A stretch of 64,000 nucleotides of DNA from assembly GCA_016201405.1 (NCBI GenBank), contig JACQCZ010000014.1, positions 418,631 to 482,630 of the forward strand. Direction: 5' to 3'. The position numbers and the translations under genes were made by a program. The notes under the pieces are model-generated. The model was not told the DNA's origin. It searched no databases and worked only from the letters and a program-made list of their open reading frames with translations. The DNA is from Candidatus Acetothermia bacterium (GTDB lineage: Bacteria > Bipolaricaulota > Bipolaricaulia > RBG-16-55-9). This document shows positions 1 through 8,933 of the stretch, piece after piece (within the stretch, counting starts at the first letter, position 1; the number at the start of each line of letters is the position of its first letter).

Positions 1-1
1 T

Positions 2-1336
2 CCAGATAAAGTGCAATCGGCCCAGGTGAAGATTGAGCACATCCAAGCCGCGCTTCAGCAGGGAGCCGATTTTGCTCAGCTTGCCAAAGATAACTCCGAT
101 GATCAATCCAACCGGGACAAGGGAGGCGACCTGGGCTGGTTTGGGCATGGAATGATGGTCCCTGAGTTTGATCAGGCGGCCTTTGCTCTCAATCCAGGAA
201 AGACCTCTGGAATCATTCGGACTCCATTTGGATTCCACGTCATTCAGTTGCTGGAGCGAAGAAGCACAGATTCCCTCAAGCAGGCAATTGCCAAAGCGTT
301 TGCTTCTGAAAAGTCAGATGATCAGTTCAAGAGCTGGACCGACGCCCAAGTCGTCCAGGCAACCATCAAGATTCTAGATCCTTTGCTCGCGGGTCATATT
401 GCCGAGGAGAAGGGGCAAAGCGCCACGAATCCCTTGGATCAATTCAAATATTTCAATGAAGCCGTTCGTGACTTCGAAGGGGGAAAATCCAACCCTGCGT
501 ACGCCAACTTCGTTGGCTACCTGGAAAGCCGCATTTATCTGCAAGAGCTAAAGGCCTTTCAGAGCCAGCTTGCTGCGCTTGGGCCCTCTGCCTCCGACTC
601 CGACAAAGCTGCGATTCAGCAACGGATTGATGATGCGCAAAAGAGAGCCAGCGCAAGCTTCTTGCAGAGCCAATATAAGTCATGGGATGAGAGTGCCTTT
701 CAAGAGATACTGACTGCTGACGGAAACGATCCAGAGCTTCACTATCGCTATGCTCAATTTCTCTACGACGAAAAGTATGACATTATGAAGGCTCTGGCTG
801 AGCTGAAGACTCTTCAGACCCAGTTTCCGCAGTATAAGACCAAAGAAGTTGCAGATCTTTCCAGTACGATTCAGAAGAGCGAGGGGATTGGCCCCGATGG
901 GCTGCCAGGCCATCCTGTTGAGATCATGGCAAATAACCACATCCAACCCGGAAGTCCTCATCCAAACTACAATAGCATTCCGCCCACATCGGGCCCGCAT
1001 TATCCCACGCTGGCTCCTTATGGCGTCAGCGATAAGCCCATCCAGGATGAATTTCAAGTGCATAACCTGGAGCATGGAGCTGTGCTCATCCAATATCGCC
1101 CCGGCACCGATGCTTCGATTATCTCTGACATGAATAAGTTTGTAACAGACCTGCGCAAAGACCCGAAGTACTGCAAGCTGATGCTGGCGCCGTATCCAGG
1201 TCTCGATCAACTGATTGCGATCACCGCCTGGGGCAGAATCCTGAAGCTCGATGAATTCGACCACACACAAGCCGAGGGCTTCGTAGAGAGCTTCATCAGC
1301 AAGGGACCCGAGCAGGTCAACGACTGCCAGCCCTAA
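2..1336 (+). CDS. PpiC-type peptidyl-prolyl isomerase fused to DUF3105 (5' truncated by window)
   Basis: The reading frame is open from base 2, so the N-terminus lies outside the window. The first ~95 visible residues match a parvulin (PpiC) rotamase: a KIEHI strand, a GGDLGWFG loop, a VPEFDQAAFAL helix and the closing GFHVIQLLE strand. A helical, TPR-like middle (~130-290) follows. The last ~145 residues match DUF3105, with PPTSGPHYP, the VHNLEHGAVLIQY core and two cysteines. PpiC proteins of this kind act outside the membrane on secreted proteins; the role of DUF3105 is not known. A signal peptide or SurA-like N-terminus probably precedes base 1. The stop lies 3 bp before mazG, so the two are probably co-transcribed. 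Domain calls are firm; the joint function is not. Confidence 0.85.
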   Translation, partial: PDKVQSAQVKIEHIQAALQQGADFAQLAKDNSDDQSNRDKGGDLGWFGHGMMVPEFDQAAFALNPGKTSGIIRTPFGFHVIQLLERRSTDSLKQAIAKAFASEKSDDQFKSWTDAQVVQATIKILDPLLAGHIAEEKGQSATNPLDQFKYFNEAVRDFEGGKSNPAYANFVGYLESRIYLQELKAFQSQLAALGPSASDSDKAAIQQRIDDAQKRASASFLQSQYKSWDESAFQEILTADGNDPELHYRYAQFLYDEKYDIMKALAELKTLQTQFPQYKTKEVADLSSTIQKSEGIGPDGLPGHPVEIMANNHIQPGSPHPNYNSIPPTSGPHYPTLAPYGVSDKPIQDEFQVHNLEHGAVLIQYRPGTDASIISDMNKFVTDLRKDPKYCKLMLAPYPGLDQLIAITAWGRILKLDEFDHTQAEGFVESFISKGPEQVNDCQP

Positions 1337-1339
1337 GAG

Positions 1340-2011
1340 ATGCCTTCCCGAAGTCTGGAATCCCTGGTGGATCTGGTCGCTGAGCTGCGGGCTCCAGATG
1401 GATGTCCCTGGGACAAGGCACAGACTCATCAGTCTCTGACGGGATTTCTCATCGAAGAGTCCTATGAAGTCGTCCACGCCATCGAAGATCAAGACTCGGA
1501 TGCTCTGAAAGAAGAGCTTGGAGACTTGCTGCTGCATGTCGCCTTTCATGTCCAGCTGGCCCGCGAGAGTGGCGAATTCGATCTCAATGACGTCTTAGAG
1601 GCGATTCATGAGAAAATTATTAAACGACACCCTCATGTCTTTGGGAAGAGCACTCCCAATGAGATGTCGTCCATAAAGCTCAAGTGGGAAGAGCTCAAAG
1701 AGGAAGAGAATCAACGCAAAGAGAAGGGGGTGGTCTCTTTCCCTGCGCTGGTGGAGGCCAGAAAATTCTTAGAGCGCACGGCAAATCTTGGTAAGTCTCA
1801 CGAGAGCTTAGTCAAAACAGAAGATTCTGCACTGCTAACAAATCTTCGCAAGAAGATTGAGAGTGATCCTGATGCTCTTGGGAAGATCCTCTTTGAGATT
1901 GTGGCAATCGGGCGCGAGCTGGGCATTGAGCCTGAGATCGCTCTGAAAAAGAGGACTCGCGAACTCTCAAAAATATTGGAGACTAAACACTCCGGACAAC
2001 CAAAGACATGA
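1340..2011 (+). CDS. mazG: MazG nucleoside triphosphate pyrophosphohydrolase
   Basis: The protein has 223 residues. MazG hydrolyses (d)NTPs to the monophosphate and pyrophosphate in the cytoplasm, as house-cleaning or alarmone-related control. The opening GCPWDKAQTHQSL and the metal-binding helices with EESYE and EELGDLLL (the EExxE...ExxD signature) are clear, followed by RHPHVFG. The second, C-terminal MazG-like half is shorter and diverged (LTNLRKKIESDPDALGKILFE), and the protein is about 40 residues shorter than E. coli MazG. It starts 3 bp after the upstream stop, and its own stop overlaps the next gene's start as ATGA, indicating translational coupling. Confidence 0.95.
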   Translation: MPSRSLESLVDLVAELRAPDGCPWDKAQTHQSLTGFLIEESYEVVHAIEDQDSDALKEELGDLLLHVAFHVQLARESGEFDLNDVLEAIHEKIIKRHPHVFGKSTPNEMSSIKLKWEELKEEENQRKEKGVVSFPALVEARKFLERTANLGKSHESLVKTEDSALLTNLRKKIESDPDALGKILFEIVAIGRELGIEPEIALKKRTRELSKILETKHSGQPKT

Positions 2012-2265
2012 CTCAGGAGTCATTGAAAATCCCGCAAGATACTATTGAGCTTTATGTCGAGATGAACGAAAAAGATATACATCTTCTCTCTTCCATCATC
2101 AAAGGGTACGACGGGATCGCCCACGTTCGGCGAGACTGGGTCGAGCGCGGTGATCTGCGTCTTGTCAAAATTCTTGTTCCTCCGGGCTTTGAAGAGGAAG
2201 TGAAGAGAGCTTTGGAGCACGCCAAGAATTACATGCCCGTTGGAAAGATCCAGATTGGGCTATAA
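2008..2265 (+). CDS. DUF4911 family small protein
   Basis: This 85-residue protein has an alternating beta-alpha-beta pattern (TIELYVEMNEKDIHLLSSII ... LVKILVPPGFEEEVKRALE) that fits the DUF4911 family of small cytoplasmic proteins. Function is unknown. The family pattern looks like a ferredoxin-like fold binding a ligand or RNA, which is an inference. The ATG overlaps the mazG stop by 4 bp (ATGA) and the next gene begins 11 bp downstream, so the gene sits in the middle of an operon. No signal peptide or cysteines are seen. Confidence 0.75.
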   Translation: MTQESLKIPQDTIELYVEMNEKDIHLLSSIIKGYDGIAHVRRDWVERGDLRLVKILVPPGFEEEVKRALEHAKNYMPVGKIQIGL

Positions 2266-2275
2266 ACTTGACTTG

Positions 2276-2773
2276 ATGCCTTTTCGATTGTTGTTACCCG
2301 ATGAAAAATTGGCCTCAATTCATGATCTGGATTTTGAGGCTCTGGGAATGCGCGGCATCGAAGGGATCATCTTCGATTTGGACAATACATTGGGAGTCTG
2401 GGGCTTTACTCGCATGGAAGAGGAGACCCTTCACTATCTGCACGATGCGCAAAGGCAGGGCTTTCGGCTTGGCTTTCTCAGCAATGATCACGGCGTAGGA
2501 CGCGAGGCCGTGCAACAGAGTCTTGCCGATCACCCGATGATCTTTAATGCACAGAAGCCGAAAAGATCCGGCTATCGGGCAATTCTTGAGAATTTCGAGC
2601 TTCTTCCTCATCAGACCGCCATGGTAGGTGATCAGCTCTTTACCGATATCTTTGGCGCAAAGCGCTTGGGGATGTATGCCATTATGGTAGACCCCGTTGC
2701 CCCGGATGTTGAAGACCGCTCCGTGCGTTTTCGTCGCTTTTTTGAGAGACAGATTCTGCGCTTTAAGAAGTAA
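2276..2773 (+). CDS. YqeG-family HAD IIIA phosphatase
   Basis: The protein has 165 residues from ATG 2276; a TTG at 2240 in the same frame would add 12 residues that overlap the upstream gene and look non-homologous. All four HAD motifs are present: IFDLDNTL (nucleophile Asp), LSNDHG (motif II), the lysine of KPKRSGY (motif III) and MVGDQLFTDIFGAKRLGM (motif IV). There is no cap domain, as usual for subclass IIIA. Members are small cytoplasmic phosphatases whose substrate is poorly established. It is last in the operon that begins upstream of this window. Confidence 0.85.
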   Translation: MPFRLLLPDEKLASIHDLDFEALGMRGIEGIIFDLDNTLGVWGFTRMEEETLHYLHDAQRQGFRLGFLSNDHGVGREAVQQSLADHPMIFNAQKPKRSGYRAILENFELLPHQTAMVGDQLFTDIFGAKRLGMYAIMVDPVAPDVEDRSVRFRRFFERQILRFKK

Positions 2774-2788
2774 GTTGACCCCAATCCC

Positions 2789-2818
2789 TTGACGAGAGCT
2801 TATAGATTTGAGTATGAT
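2789..2818 (+). promoter_or_regulatory. Sigma-70 type promoter of copA
   Basis: TTGACG at 2789-2794 and TATGAT at 2813-2818 are separated by 18 bp, giving near-consensus -35 and -10 boxes. Transcription would start near 2825, inside the gap between the HAD phosphatase gene and copA. The downstream inverted repeat overlaps the predicted start of the transcript. Confidence 0.65.
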
Positions 2819-2826
2819 TGCTAAAT

Positions 2827-2841
2827 CCCTCCCCAGGAGGG
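2827..2841 (+). promoter_or_regulatory. Candidate CsoR operator
   Basis: Perfect inverted repeat CCCTCC-CCA-GGAGGG just downstream of the -10 box, embedded in a C-tract/G-tract context. CsoR operators in other bacteria are G/C-tract pseudo-palindromes at copper promoters, and csoR lies directly after copA here. The same bases include an AGGAGG motif, but it is ~30 bp from the start codon, too far to act as its ribosome-binding site. Assignment to CsoR is inference. Confidence 0.5.
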
Positions 2842-2870
2842 GTGAGATCAAAGAAACGAGATGATCAGTA

Positions 2871-5171
2871 GTGAAGCAGATTATTCGCATAGATATGAAA
2901 AAGAGCGAAGAGAAGCCAGAAGATATACAGGCTCATCATTCCCATGAAGGGCACGTGAAAGAGTCAGAGCGAGTCACGCTGCCGATTGAAGGGATGCACT
3001 GCGCGTCTTGTGTCGCTCGTGTCGAGAAGGCTCTCAATACGACGGCCGGAGTCCATAAAGCTTCGGTCAACTTCGCTACAGAGAGCGCATCGGTCCAATA
3101 TGATCCCAGCCAAGCTTCAAGAGAAAGACTCGTCCAAGCTGTGAAGGATGCTGGCTATAACGTCCCAGAGCAGAAGCAGATTCACGGTTCCCATGAGCAC
3201 CAACATGACCACATGCACCACGATGAGAAGGAAGTTATTCTGAAAAGACGCCTGATTGGTGCCGCTGGTCTCACGGCAGGGATCTTCTTCTTGATGTACT
3301 CCAGCCTCTTGGGACTCTCGCTCGGGATTTCAATGAGCGCTTCGCTCATTCTGCAGGCGCTTTTGGCGACGCCCGTCCAGTTCTGGGCTGGCTGGCCCTT
3401 CTACAAAAATGCCTGGGCTGCGGCCAAAAACAAGACGACTGATATGTTTACGCTGATTGCCATCGGCACTTCAGTGGCTTATCTATTCAGTTTGTATACG
3501 CTGCTGAGCGGCAGAAGCGAAGTCTATTTTGACACTTCGTCGGCCATCATTACGCTAATTTTGCTGGGGCGGCTGCTCGAAGCTCGTGCCAAAGGCAGAG
3601 CCTCCAGCGCAATCAAGCGGCTCCTGGGGCTGCAAGCCAAGACGGCGCGTCTCATCCGCAATGGACTGGAAGTTGAGATCCCCATTGAAGAGGTCCACGC
3701 TGGCGATGTCCTTTGGGTCAAGCCTGGAGAGAAGATTCCTGTCGATGGCGTCGTGGTCGAAGGCCATTCGAGCATCGACGAATCGATGATCTCTGGAGAA
3801 TCCATTCCGGTCGAGAAACACGAAGGAGCTGAAGTGATTGGCGCCTCAATCAACCAGACTGGCTCATTCAAGATGAAGGCGACACGAGTGGGCGAAGAGT
3901 CTACGCTCGCTCAGATTATTCATATGGTGGAAGAGGCACAGGCAAACAAGCCCCCTATTGCCAAGCTGGTGGATTTGATCGCCAGCTATTTCGTGCCAGC
4001 TGTGATTGGGGTTGCGCTTATCACGGGCATCGTCTGGGCTATATTGGGTCTTCCTCTTAATGGCCTGCTGAGTGCAGTTGCTGTGCTCATCGTGGCCTGC
4101 CCTTGCGCCCTTGGGCTTGCCACACCGGTCAGCATTTTGGTCGGAACTGGAAAGGGCGCAGAGCAGGGCATCTTCATCCGCAGAGGTGAGGCGCTCGAGA
4201 TTGCGCGAAAGCTCAACACAATTGTGCTGGACAAGACGGGCACCATCACACGAGGCGAACCCCAAGTCACCGACATCATCAGACTCAATGGGATGGACGA
4301 AGCAAAGCTACTGGCTTTGGCCGCCTCAGCCGAGCGCGGCTCGGAGCATCCACTGGCCGAGGCCATCGTGCACGAAGCCTCTAAGCGAGGGCTCAAGCTC
4401 TCTGATCCGAAGCAATTCTCCGCCCAACCCGGACGCGGCATCTCGGCATTGATTAGCGAGAACGGGCAGCCCCATCAACTCATATTGGGAAATGAAAAGT
4501 TGATGCTAGAGAAAAAAATTGAGCTTCAAGAGGCTCTTTCACATATAAACAGACTTTCGGATGACGGCAAGACACCCATGCTCATCGCTGTCGACGGCAA
4601 GCTGGCTGGCATCATTGCCGTGGCTGACCAGCCAAAGGAGAGCTCACACCAGGCGATCCAGGCTCTTCAGAAGATGAATTTTGACGTGATCATGCTGACC
4701 GGAGACCACGAGCGAACTGCCAATGCCATTGCTAAACAGGTGGGTGTTAAGCATGTCCTCGCAGGAGTTCTGCCTGGTCAAAAGGCGAGCGAGGTTTCGA
4801 AGCTGCAAGCTGCGGGCAAGATCGTGGCGATGGTGGGCGATGGCATCAATGATGCGCCCGCCCTCTCTCAGGCAGACGTCGGCATCGCTATTGGCACGGG
4901 CACCGATGTGGCCATCGAAGCAGCGGACATCACGCTGATGAGCGGTGATTTGAGAGGCGTGGTCACGGCCATTGCTCTTAGCAGAGCCACAATTCGCAAT
5001 GTGAAGCAGAACCTCTTCTGGGCCTTCATCTATAACCTGGTTTTGATTCCCGTTGCGGCCCTTGGACTACTCAACCCCATCATTGCCGCAGCCGCGATGG
5101 GATTATCGAGCGTCAGTGTTATCACAAATGCATTACGGTTGAAGAGATTTGGAGTGTCCAGCAGTTCATAA
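2871..5171 (+). CDS. copA: Cu(+)-exporting P1B-type ATPase
   Basis: This 766-residue inner-membrane pump exports Cu(I) at the cost of ATP. In order: one N-terminal heavy-metal-associated domain ([15 protein letters not shown], residues ~42-110), a histidine-rich linker ([15 protein letters not shown]), transmembrane pairs, the SGES actuator loop, the CPC metal site in [13 protein letters not shown], the phosphorylation motif [11 protein letters not shown], the SEHPLAEAI nucleotide-binding HP motif and the hinge [21 protein letters not shown] plus the HMA CxxC indicates the P1B-1 (copper) class. The GTG at 2871 is used here; ATG 2895 is an equally possible start, as neither has a strong ribosome-binding site. 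Probably repressed by the CsoR encoded next door. Confidence 0.95.
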   Translation: MKQIIRIDMKKSEEKPEDIQAHHSHEGHVKESERVTLPIEGMHCASCVARVEKALNTTAGVHKASVNFATESASVQYDPSQASRERLVQAVKDAGYNVPEQKQIHGSHEHQHDHMHHDEKEVILKRRLIGAAGLTAGIFFLMYSSLLGLSLGISMSASLILQALLATPVQFWAGWPFYKNAWAAAKNKTTDMFTLIAIGTSVAYLFSLYTLLSGRSEVYFDTSSAIITLILLGRLLEARAKGRASSAIKRLLGLQAKTARLIRNGLEVEIPIEEVHAGDVLWVKPGEKIPVDGVVVEGHSSIDESMISGESIPVEKHEGAEVIGASINQTGSFKMKATRVGEESTLAQIIHMVEEAQANKPPIAKLVDLIASYFVPAVIGVALITGIVWAILGLPLNGLLSAVAVLIVACPCALGLATPVSILVGTGKGAEQGIFIRRGEALEIARKLNTIVLDKTGTITRGEPQVTDIIRLNGMDEAKLLALAASAERGSEHPLAEAIVHEASKRGLKLSDPKQFSAQPGRGISALISENGQPHQLILGNEKLMLEKKIELQEALSHINRLSDDGKTPMLIAVDGKLAGIIAVADQPKESSHQAIQALQKMNFDVIMLTGDHERTANAIAKQVGVKHVLAGVLPGQKASEVSKLQAAGKIVAMVGDGINDAPALSQADVGIAIGTGTDVAIEAADITLMSGDLRGVVTAIALSRATIRNVKQNLFWAFIYNLVLIPVAALGLLNPIIAAAAMGLSSVSVITNALRLKRFGVSSSS

Positions 5172-5185
5172 CTAGGAATGGCGGG

Positions 5186-5212
5186 TCTGTTCTGCATTTC
5201 CGCGAGAACAGA
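5186..5212 (+). terminator. Hairpin after copA
   Basis: Perfect 8-bp stem TCTGTTCT / AGAACAGA with an 11-nt loop starts 15 bp after the copA stop. There is no T-tract, so it is at best a weak terminator or an mRNA 3'-end stabiliser. Confidence 0.3.
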
Positions 5213-5246
5213 AGTTCAGTGACTTTGTGCATCTGTGTGAATGAGA

Positions 5247-5294
5247 AATTCCTGGATCCCGGATCTCAGCTTGGGCTCCGTCCGAGATGACAAA
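5247..5294. repeat. Interspersed palindromic repeat (ATTCCTGGATCCCGG family)
   Basis: The stretch from ATTCCTGGATCCCGGATCTC to CCGAGATGACAAAC is an imperfect palindrome. It has the same layout (ATTCCT-GAT-CCCG ... CGGGATGACA) as the element at 44922-45040. It resembles the widespread REP/MITE-like intergenic repeats that read ATTCCCGC...GCGGGAATGAC. It lies in the copA-csoR gap and makes upstream starts for csoR unlikely. Confidence 0.5.
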
Positions 5295-5342
5295 CAAGAA
5301 GAGCGCTTGACTAAGATCATGGAAAGCGAGGAATCTTACGCT

Positions 5343-5660
5343 ATGATGAAAGATGAGCGAGCGACAGCTCAAGATTCAAAGACGGGAAGCCTGAAGTCTT
5401 TGCCCACAATGAAGCGGGATGCGCTCTTGCGCATCAAAACGATCATCGGGCATGCCCAAGGAATCGAAAAGATGATCGAGAGCGACCGCTATTGCATCGA
5501 CCTCCTCAAGCAGATCTCTGCCGTTCAGGCACAGCTCAAAGTGCTAGGCCAGCAGCTTACGCGGGGCCATATGGAGGTCTGTATGGCTGGTGCAATTCGG
5601 CAAGGGCGTGGCGAAGAGACAATTGATGAGCTGATGGAAGTTCTAAAATATCTAGATTGA
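5343..5660 (+). CDS. csoR: CsoR-type copper-sensing transcriptional repressor
   Basis: This 105-residue all-helical DUF156 repressor binds Cu(I) and then leaves its operator. The ligand set C-H-C is intact: Cys in SDRYCIDLLKQI, then His and Cys in RGHMEVCMAGAI. The conserved helix LLRIKTIIGHAQGIEKMIE is also clear. The frame stays open upstream to 5241, but that part is made of an interspersed repeat. ATG 5343 has a GCGAGGA ribosome-binding site at 5326 and gives the usual family length; ATG 5319 is an alternative. It lies directly downstream of copA, its probable target, and 5 bp before the ResA-like gene. Confidence 0.9.
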   Translation: MMKDERATAQDSKTGSLKSLPTMKRDALLRIKTIIGHAQGIEKMIESDRYCIDLLKQISAVQAQLKVLGQQLTRGHMEVCMAGAIRQGRGEETIDELMEVLKYLD

Positions 5661-5664
5661 ATCT

Positions 5665-6312
5665 ATGAAATTTGCAAAGATCTTTGGAATCGTTCTGTTT
5701 GCGCTGGCCGGAATCGCAATTCTGAGCCTCGTCTTCCGCTCTTATTTTGAGGAGGGTCCCGGCTCGCATACTCCAAAGATTTCAGAAGTGCTCACCAGCC
5801 AGCTCATCGCCACAACCAGCCAGGGCGGCTTCTTAGATAAGAGCGCAGAGGCTCAGCCCGAGATCGCAGCACCATTTCTGGGAAACAGCGCACCTGATTT
5901 TGAGCTCAATGATTTTGATGGAAAGCCCGTTCGGCTGAGCAGTTTTCGCGGTAAGCCCGTGCTTCTCAACTTCTGGGCCACCTGGTGTCCCCCCTGCAAA
6001 AAAGAGATGCCAGATCTGGAGCGATTTCACGAAAAGTATGGAGACAAAATTATTATTTTGGGTATCAACTGGAATGATGACCCGCCAAAGGCACGTGAAT
6101 TATTGAGAGATGCGCATATTAGCTATAGAAACGTCATTGATGATCTTGGTAAAGCCTTTGTGGAGTATCAGCTCACTGCGGTGCCGACCTCGTTTTGGAT
6201 CGATGAGCAGGGGGTCATTCGGGGAGTCTGGAATGGCGCCATGGACACCGATACGATGATTGCGGGTTTTCAGAAGACGACCAATTCAATTGGCAACTTG
6301 GGAGATCACTGA
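5665..6312 (+). CDS. ResA/TlpA-like membrane-anchored thiol-disulfide oxidoreductase
   Basis: The 215-residue protein has an N-terminal signal-anchor (FAKIFGIVLFALAGIAILSLVF, residues ~2-24) and an extracytoplasmic thioredoxin fold with the active site WATWCPPCKKEMP and the cis-proline segment AVPTSFWID. Such proteins reduce apocytochrome c CXXCH thiols before haem attachment. Its position 4 bp before resB and ccsA supports this role in System II cytochrome c maturation. It begins 5 bp after csoR, so copper-sensor and cytochrome genes may share a transcript. The ~50-residue spacer between anchor and thioredoxin domain is poorly conserved. Confidence 0.9.
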   Translation: MKFAKIFGIVLFALAGIAILSLVFRSYFEEGPGSHTPKISEVLTSQLIATTSQGGFLDKSAEAQPEIAAPFLGNSAPDFELNDFDGKPVRLSSFRGKPVLLNFWATWCPPCKKEMPDLERFHEKYGDKIIILGINWNDDPPKARELLRDAHISYRNVIDDLGKAFVEYQLTAVPTSFWIDEQGVIRGVWNGAMDTDTMIAGFQKTTNSIGNLGDH

Positions 6313-6315
6313 TTC

Positions 6316-8001
6316 ATGGTCGCGGAATTCTTTCGAGATTTGAGCACTTTCTTCTCATCGCGCTGGGTGGTCGCGATTCTGCTTGTGATTACGCTTGGCG
6401 GAGTCTTGTTCTCGCTCGCGAATCCCCAAACCTTGCCACCAGTTTTCTTCTTTGCCGGAATCTGGTATACACGCTTTTTGTGGCTGCTTTTGGGAGTGAG
6501 TCTTCTTACTCTGCTGCTCAAGGGCATCGCAGGATTTTCGAAGCGGGCTGTCGAGCGCGGCTTTGCCTTTGCAACTTGGCAATTTTTGACATCAATTCCG
6601 ATGGCCATCACGCTGATCGGGCTGCTGGTGCTGATTGGACTGATCAGCACAGTCGTCCCGCAATTTACTTTCAACCGCGAGATTGATCTCCTCTCCCGTT
6701 TTGGCACAGCCAGTTATAACTTGATGAATAATTTGGGCCTCTTCACCATCTTTAGCACGCCCTACACCTATGCCATTGTCGGGCTCTTTGTGTTAAACCT
6801 CTTGGCCTGCACATATAAGCGACTTGATGCCACACTCCGCTATGTGCGGATGCCCATGAAGCCAAAGCATCCCGATGCCCTCTCGCTCATGCCCAATTAT
6901 AGCGAGCTGCCGATCATTACGGGCACGTCCCAAAGCATTCTGGAAAAGATTCAGAACCGACTGCAAAAGAGGGGCTTTCGGGTTTGGCAGGAGGGCGGGC
7001 AGCTCCTGGCTGAAAAGCTGAGACGTGAGAGGTTCTCCATTGACATCTTTCACATCAGCCTGCTCGTTGCGATAGGCGCGCTGCTCGTCACCAACGTATT
7101 TGGCTATGACTACGTTCAGGTCAATTACAAAGACTCGACCTTCAAAGTCAAGAACCGCAATTATGACGTCCATGTAGATGATTTTTGGAGCAATAACTAT
7201 CCAGGCACTGAACGTGTCATGGACTGGAAGACAAAACTCACCGTGACTGAGAATGGCTCAACGCTTCGGACCTGCACGATTGAAGTCAATCACCCCTGCA
7301 CAGTTCAAGGCGTCAGCATGTATCAGGCTGCCATGGGTGAGGACTGGCTGAGCGGCGCCAATGTCAATTTTGTGGTCTTGAAAAGCGATGCGACCCAATC
7401 TTCAGGCTACAAATTTGTCGGCGAATACAATGTCCATGTCAATAAGAGCTTTTCAATTCCAGAGGAAAAAGTCGAAGTGAAATTTGGCGCGTTCCTACCC
7501 GATTTTGCGCTTCTGAATAACACGGCCTACAGCAAGACTCAACGACTCCTCAACCCGGCTGCCTATTTGGAAGTTTACTCGCTCAATGCGGATTCAGAGA
7601 GCAAGCCGCTCTTTATCACCTGGACCCTGAAGAATGCTCCTATGGTCCAGTTTCAGCTCGACACCCCGTACAAATTCATCATCAATGGCATGACGGCAGA
7701 GTCATTCACCGGTCTTGAGTTTAGCTGGGACCCAGGCATGCCCATTGCTTATGTGGGATTTGCGATGATCATCCTGATGCTGTTGGGGCACCTCTTCTTC
7801 AATCACCAGATGATTTGGATTCAAATCAATTCAGAGACCGGAGTCATTCAGATCGGCGGAAGATGCCGCAAAGGGGATTTTACAGACAAATTCGATAAGA
7901 TTGTCAACGGGATCGGAGATCAACTGGGCAGCCGTCCAACAGCGATCATCTCAGATGGAGAGCGAGTCATGCCTTTCGGAAGACAGGAGGAGGCCGCATG
8001 A
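6316..8001 (+). CDS. resB: ResB/Ccs1-family cytochrome c biogenesis protein
   Basis: This 561-residue membrane protein has transmembrane segments near residues 15-35, 45-70, 85-110 and 140-160, one before the large extracytoplasmic domain (SIDIFHISLLVAIGALLVTNVFG, ~240-262), and a final one at ~475-500 (PIAYVGFAMIILMLLGHLFF). This is the ResB/Ccs1 topology. With CcsA it forms the System II haem lyase, which carries haem across the membrane and attaches it to apocytochrome c. The gene overlaps ccsA by 4 bp (ATGA at 7998). A short basic/acidic C-terminal tail follows the last helix. Confidence 0.9.
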   Translation: MVAEFFRDLSTFFSSRWVVAILLVITLGGVLFSLANPQTLPPVFFFAGIWYTRFLWLLLGVSLLTLLLKGIAGFSKRAVERGFAFATWQFLTSIPMAITLIGLLVLIGLISTVVPQFTFNREIDLLSRFGTASYNLMNNLGLFTIFSTPYTYAIVGLFVLNLLACTYKRLDATLRYVRMPMKPKHPDALSLMPNYSELPIITGTSQSILEKIQNRLQKRGFRVWQEGGQLLAEKLRRERFSIDIFHISLLVAIGALLVTNVFGYDYVQVNYKDSTFKVKNRNYDVHVDDFWSNNYPGTERVMDWKTKLTVTENGSTLRTCTIEVNHPCTVQGVSMYQAAMGEDWLSGANVNFVVLKSDATQSSGYKFVGEYNVHVNKSFSIPEEKVEVKFGAFLPDFALLNNTAYSKTQRLLNPAAYLEVYSLNADSESKPLFITWTLKNAPMVQFQLDTPYKFIINGMTAESFTGLEFSWDPGMPIAYVGFAMIILMLLGHLFFNHQMIWIQINSETGVIQIGGRCRKGDFTDKFDKIVNGIGDQLGSRPTAIISDGERVMPFGRQEEAA

Positions 8002-8900
8002 GCTTCGATAGCACATTCTTCTACTTTTTGGCAACACCCGCCTATTTTCTGGCGATGCTCTTCTATCTCTTTGCCGCGCTCTTCAAGTCAGAGACTCCCG
8101 CCAAAAGCGCTGAAGCTCTTGGCATTACGGCAAGCGTGCCTCGCCCCGGGGGTATGAATTGGGGCAGCATGGCCACTTTCGTTGTTTGCATCGGTGTTAT
8201 GTTCGCATTCGTTGGGGTCGTTTTGCGTGTTGTGGAGCTGGGCCGAGCATCGGATTGGGCGATTCAGATGTTCTTGCCCGTCACCTCGACCTATGAGACG
8301 CTCACTTTTATGTCCTTTCTCATTCCCTTTGTTTATTTGTTAATGGAGATCAAGTACAAGTTTTATGGAGTGGGAGCGATCATCACCGGGCTGGCCTTTG
8401 TCTTGCTCACCTTTTCGTCACTGCCAGACATCGCACCCAGAACGGTGGCGGCCATCGTCCCATCGTTGCAGAGCTATTGGCTGGTCATTCACGTGCTCTT
8501 TATGATCACTGGAATCTCGTTATTTACTGTGGGGTTTGGCGCGAGTGCGCTCCTCCTCATCCGGCGGTATGTCTATGGAGCGGAACCTGCATCACTGAAG
8601 AAGCTGGAGGAGTTGAGTTATAAAGCAAATGCCTTTGGCTTTCCGTTCTATGGGATCGGAGGGCTGATATTTGGCGGCATCTGGGCCAAGCACGCGTGGG
8701 GAGCCTACTGGGAGTGGGACCCCAAAGAGACGGCCATGCTGATCGCCTGGCTAAGTTATGCGATCTATCTGCATGTCAGGCTGCACTGGGGCTGGCGCGA
8801 TCTAAAGGTCGCGTGGACGTCAGTAGCGGCCTATTGCGTCGTCTTGTTTACCTGGCTCGGCATCAATTATTTCGTAGGTGGATTGCACAGCTTTGTCTAG
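7998..8900 (+). CDS. ccsA: CcsA/ResC-family haem lyase subunit
   Basis: The 300-residue polytopic protein has about eight transmembrane segments. The tryptophan-rich haem-handling signature is present as WGAYWEWDPKETAMLIAWL (the WWD domain), with flanking histidines (VIHVLFMITG and LHVRLHWGWRD) as likely haem ligands. It is the partner of ResB in the System II synthase, is translationally coupled to it, and ends this cytochrome unit. Its presence implies that the cell makes membrane or extracytoplasmic c-type cytochromes, although none is encoded in the window. Confidence 0.95.
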   Translation: MSFDSTFFYFLATPAYFLAMLFYLFAALFKSETPAKSAEALGITASVPRPGGMNWGSMATFVVCIGVMFAFVGVVLRVVELGRASDWAIQMFLPVTSTYETLTFMSFLIPFVYLLMEIKYKFYGVGAIITGLAFVLLTFSSLPDIAPRTVAAIVPSLQSYWLVIHVLFMITGISLFTVGFGASALLLIRRYVYGAEPASLKKLEELSYKANAFGFPFYGIGGLIFGGIWAKHAWGAYWEWDPKETAMLIAWLSYAIYLHVRLHWGWRDLKVAWTSVAAYCVVLFTWLGINYFVGGLHSFV

Positions 8901-8933
8901 AGTTGGTGTAGAATAAATGCCGGAGGATGGCAG

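Noticed and set aside
680-1549. Long minus-strand reading frame across the PpiC-DUF3105 gene
   Set aside because: It is the shadow of the plus-strand gene and shows no domain; the plus strand carries two clear families.
2861-2950. Possible short leader peptide (ATG 2861) before copA
   Set aside because: It overlaps copA in another frame, has no ribosome-binding site at proper spacing and no metal-binding or attenuator pattern.
5241-5342. Upstream extension of csoR to ATG 5241
   Set aside because: This stretch is an interspersed palindromic repeat and lies beyond the normal CsoR N-terminus.
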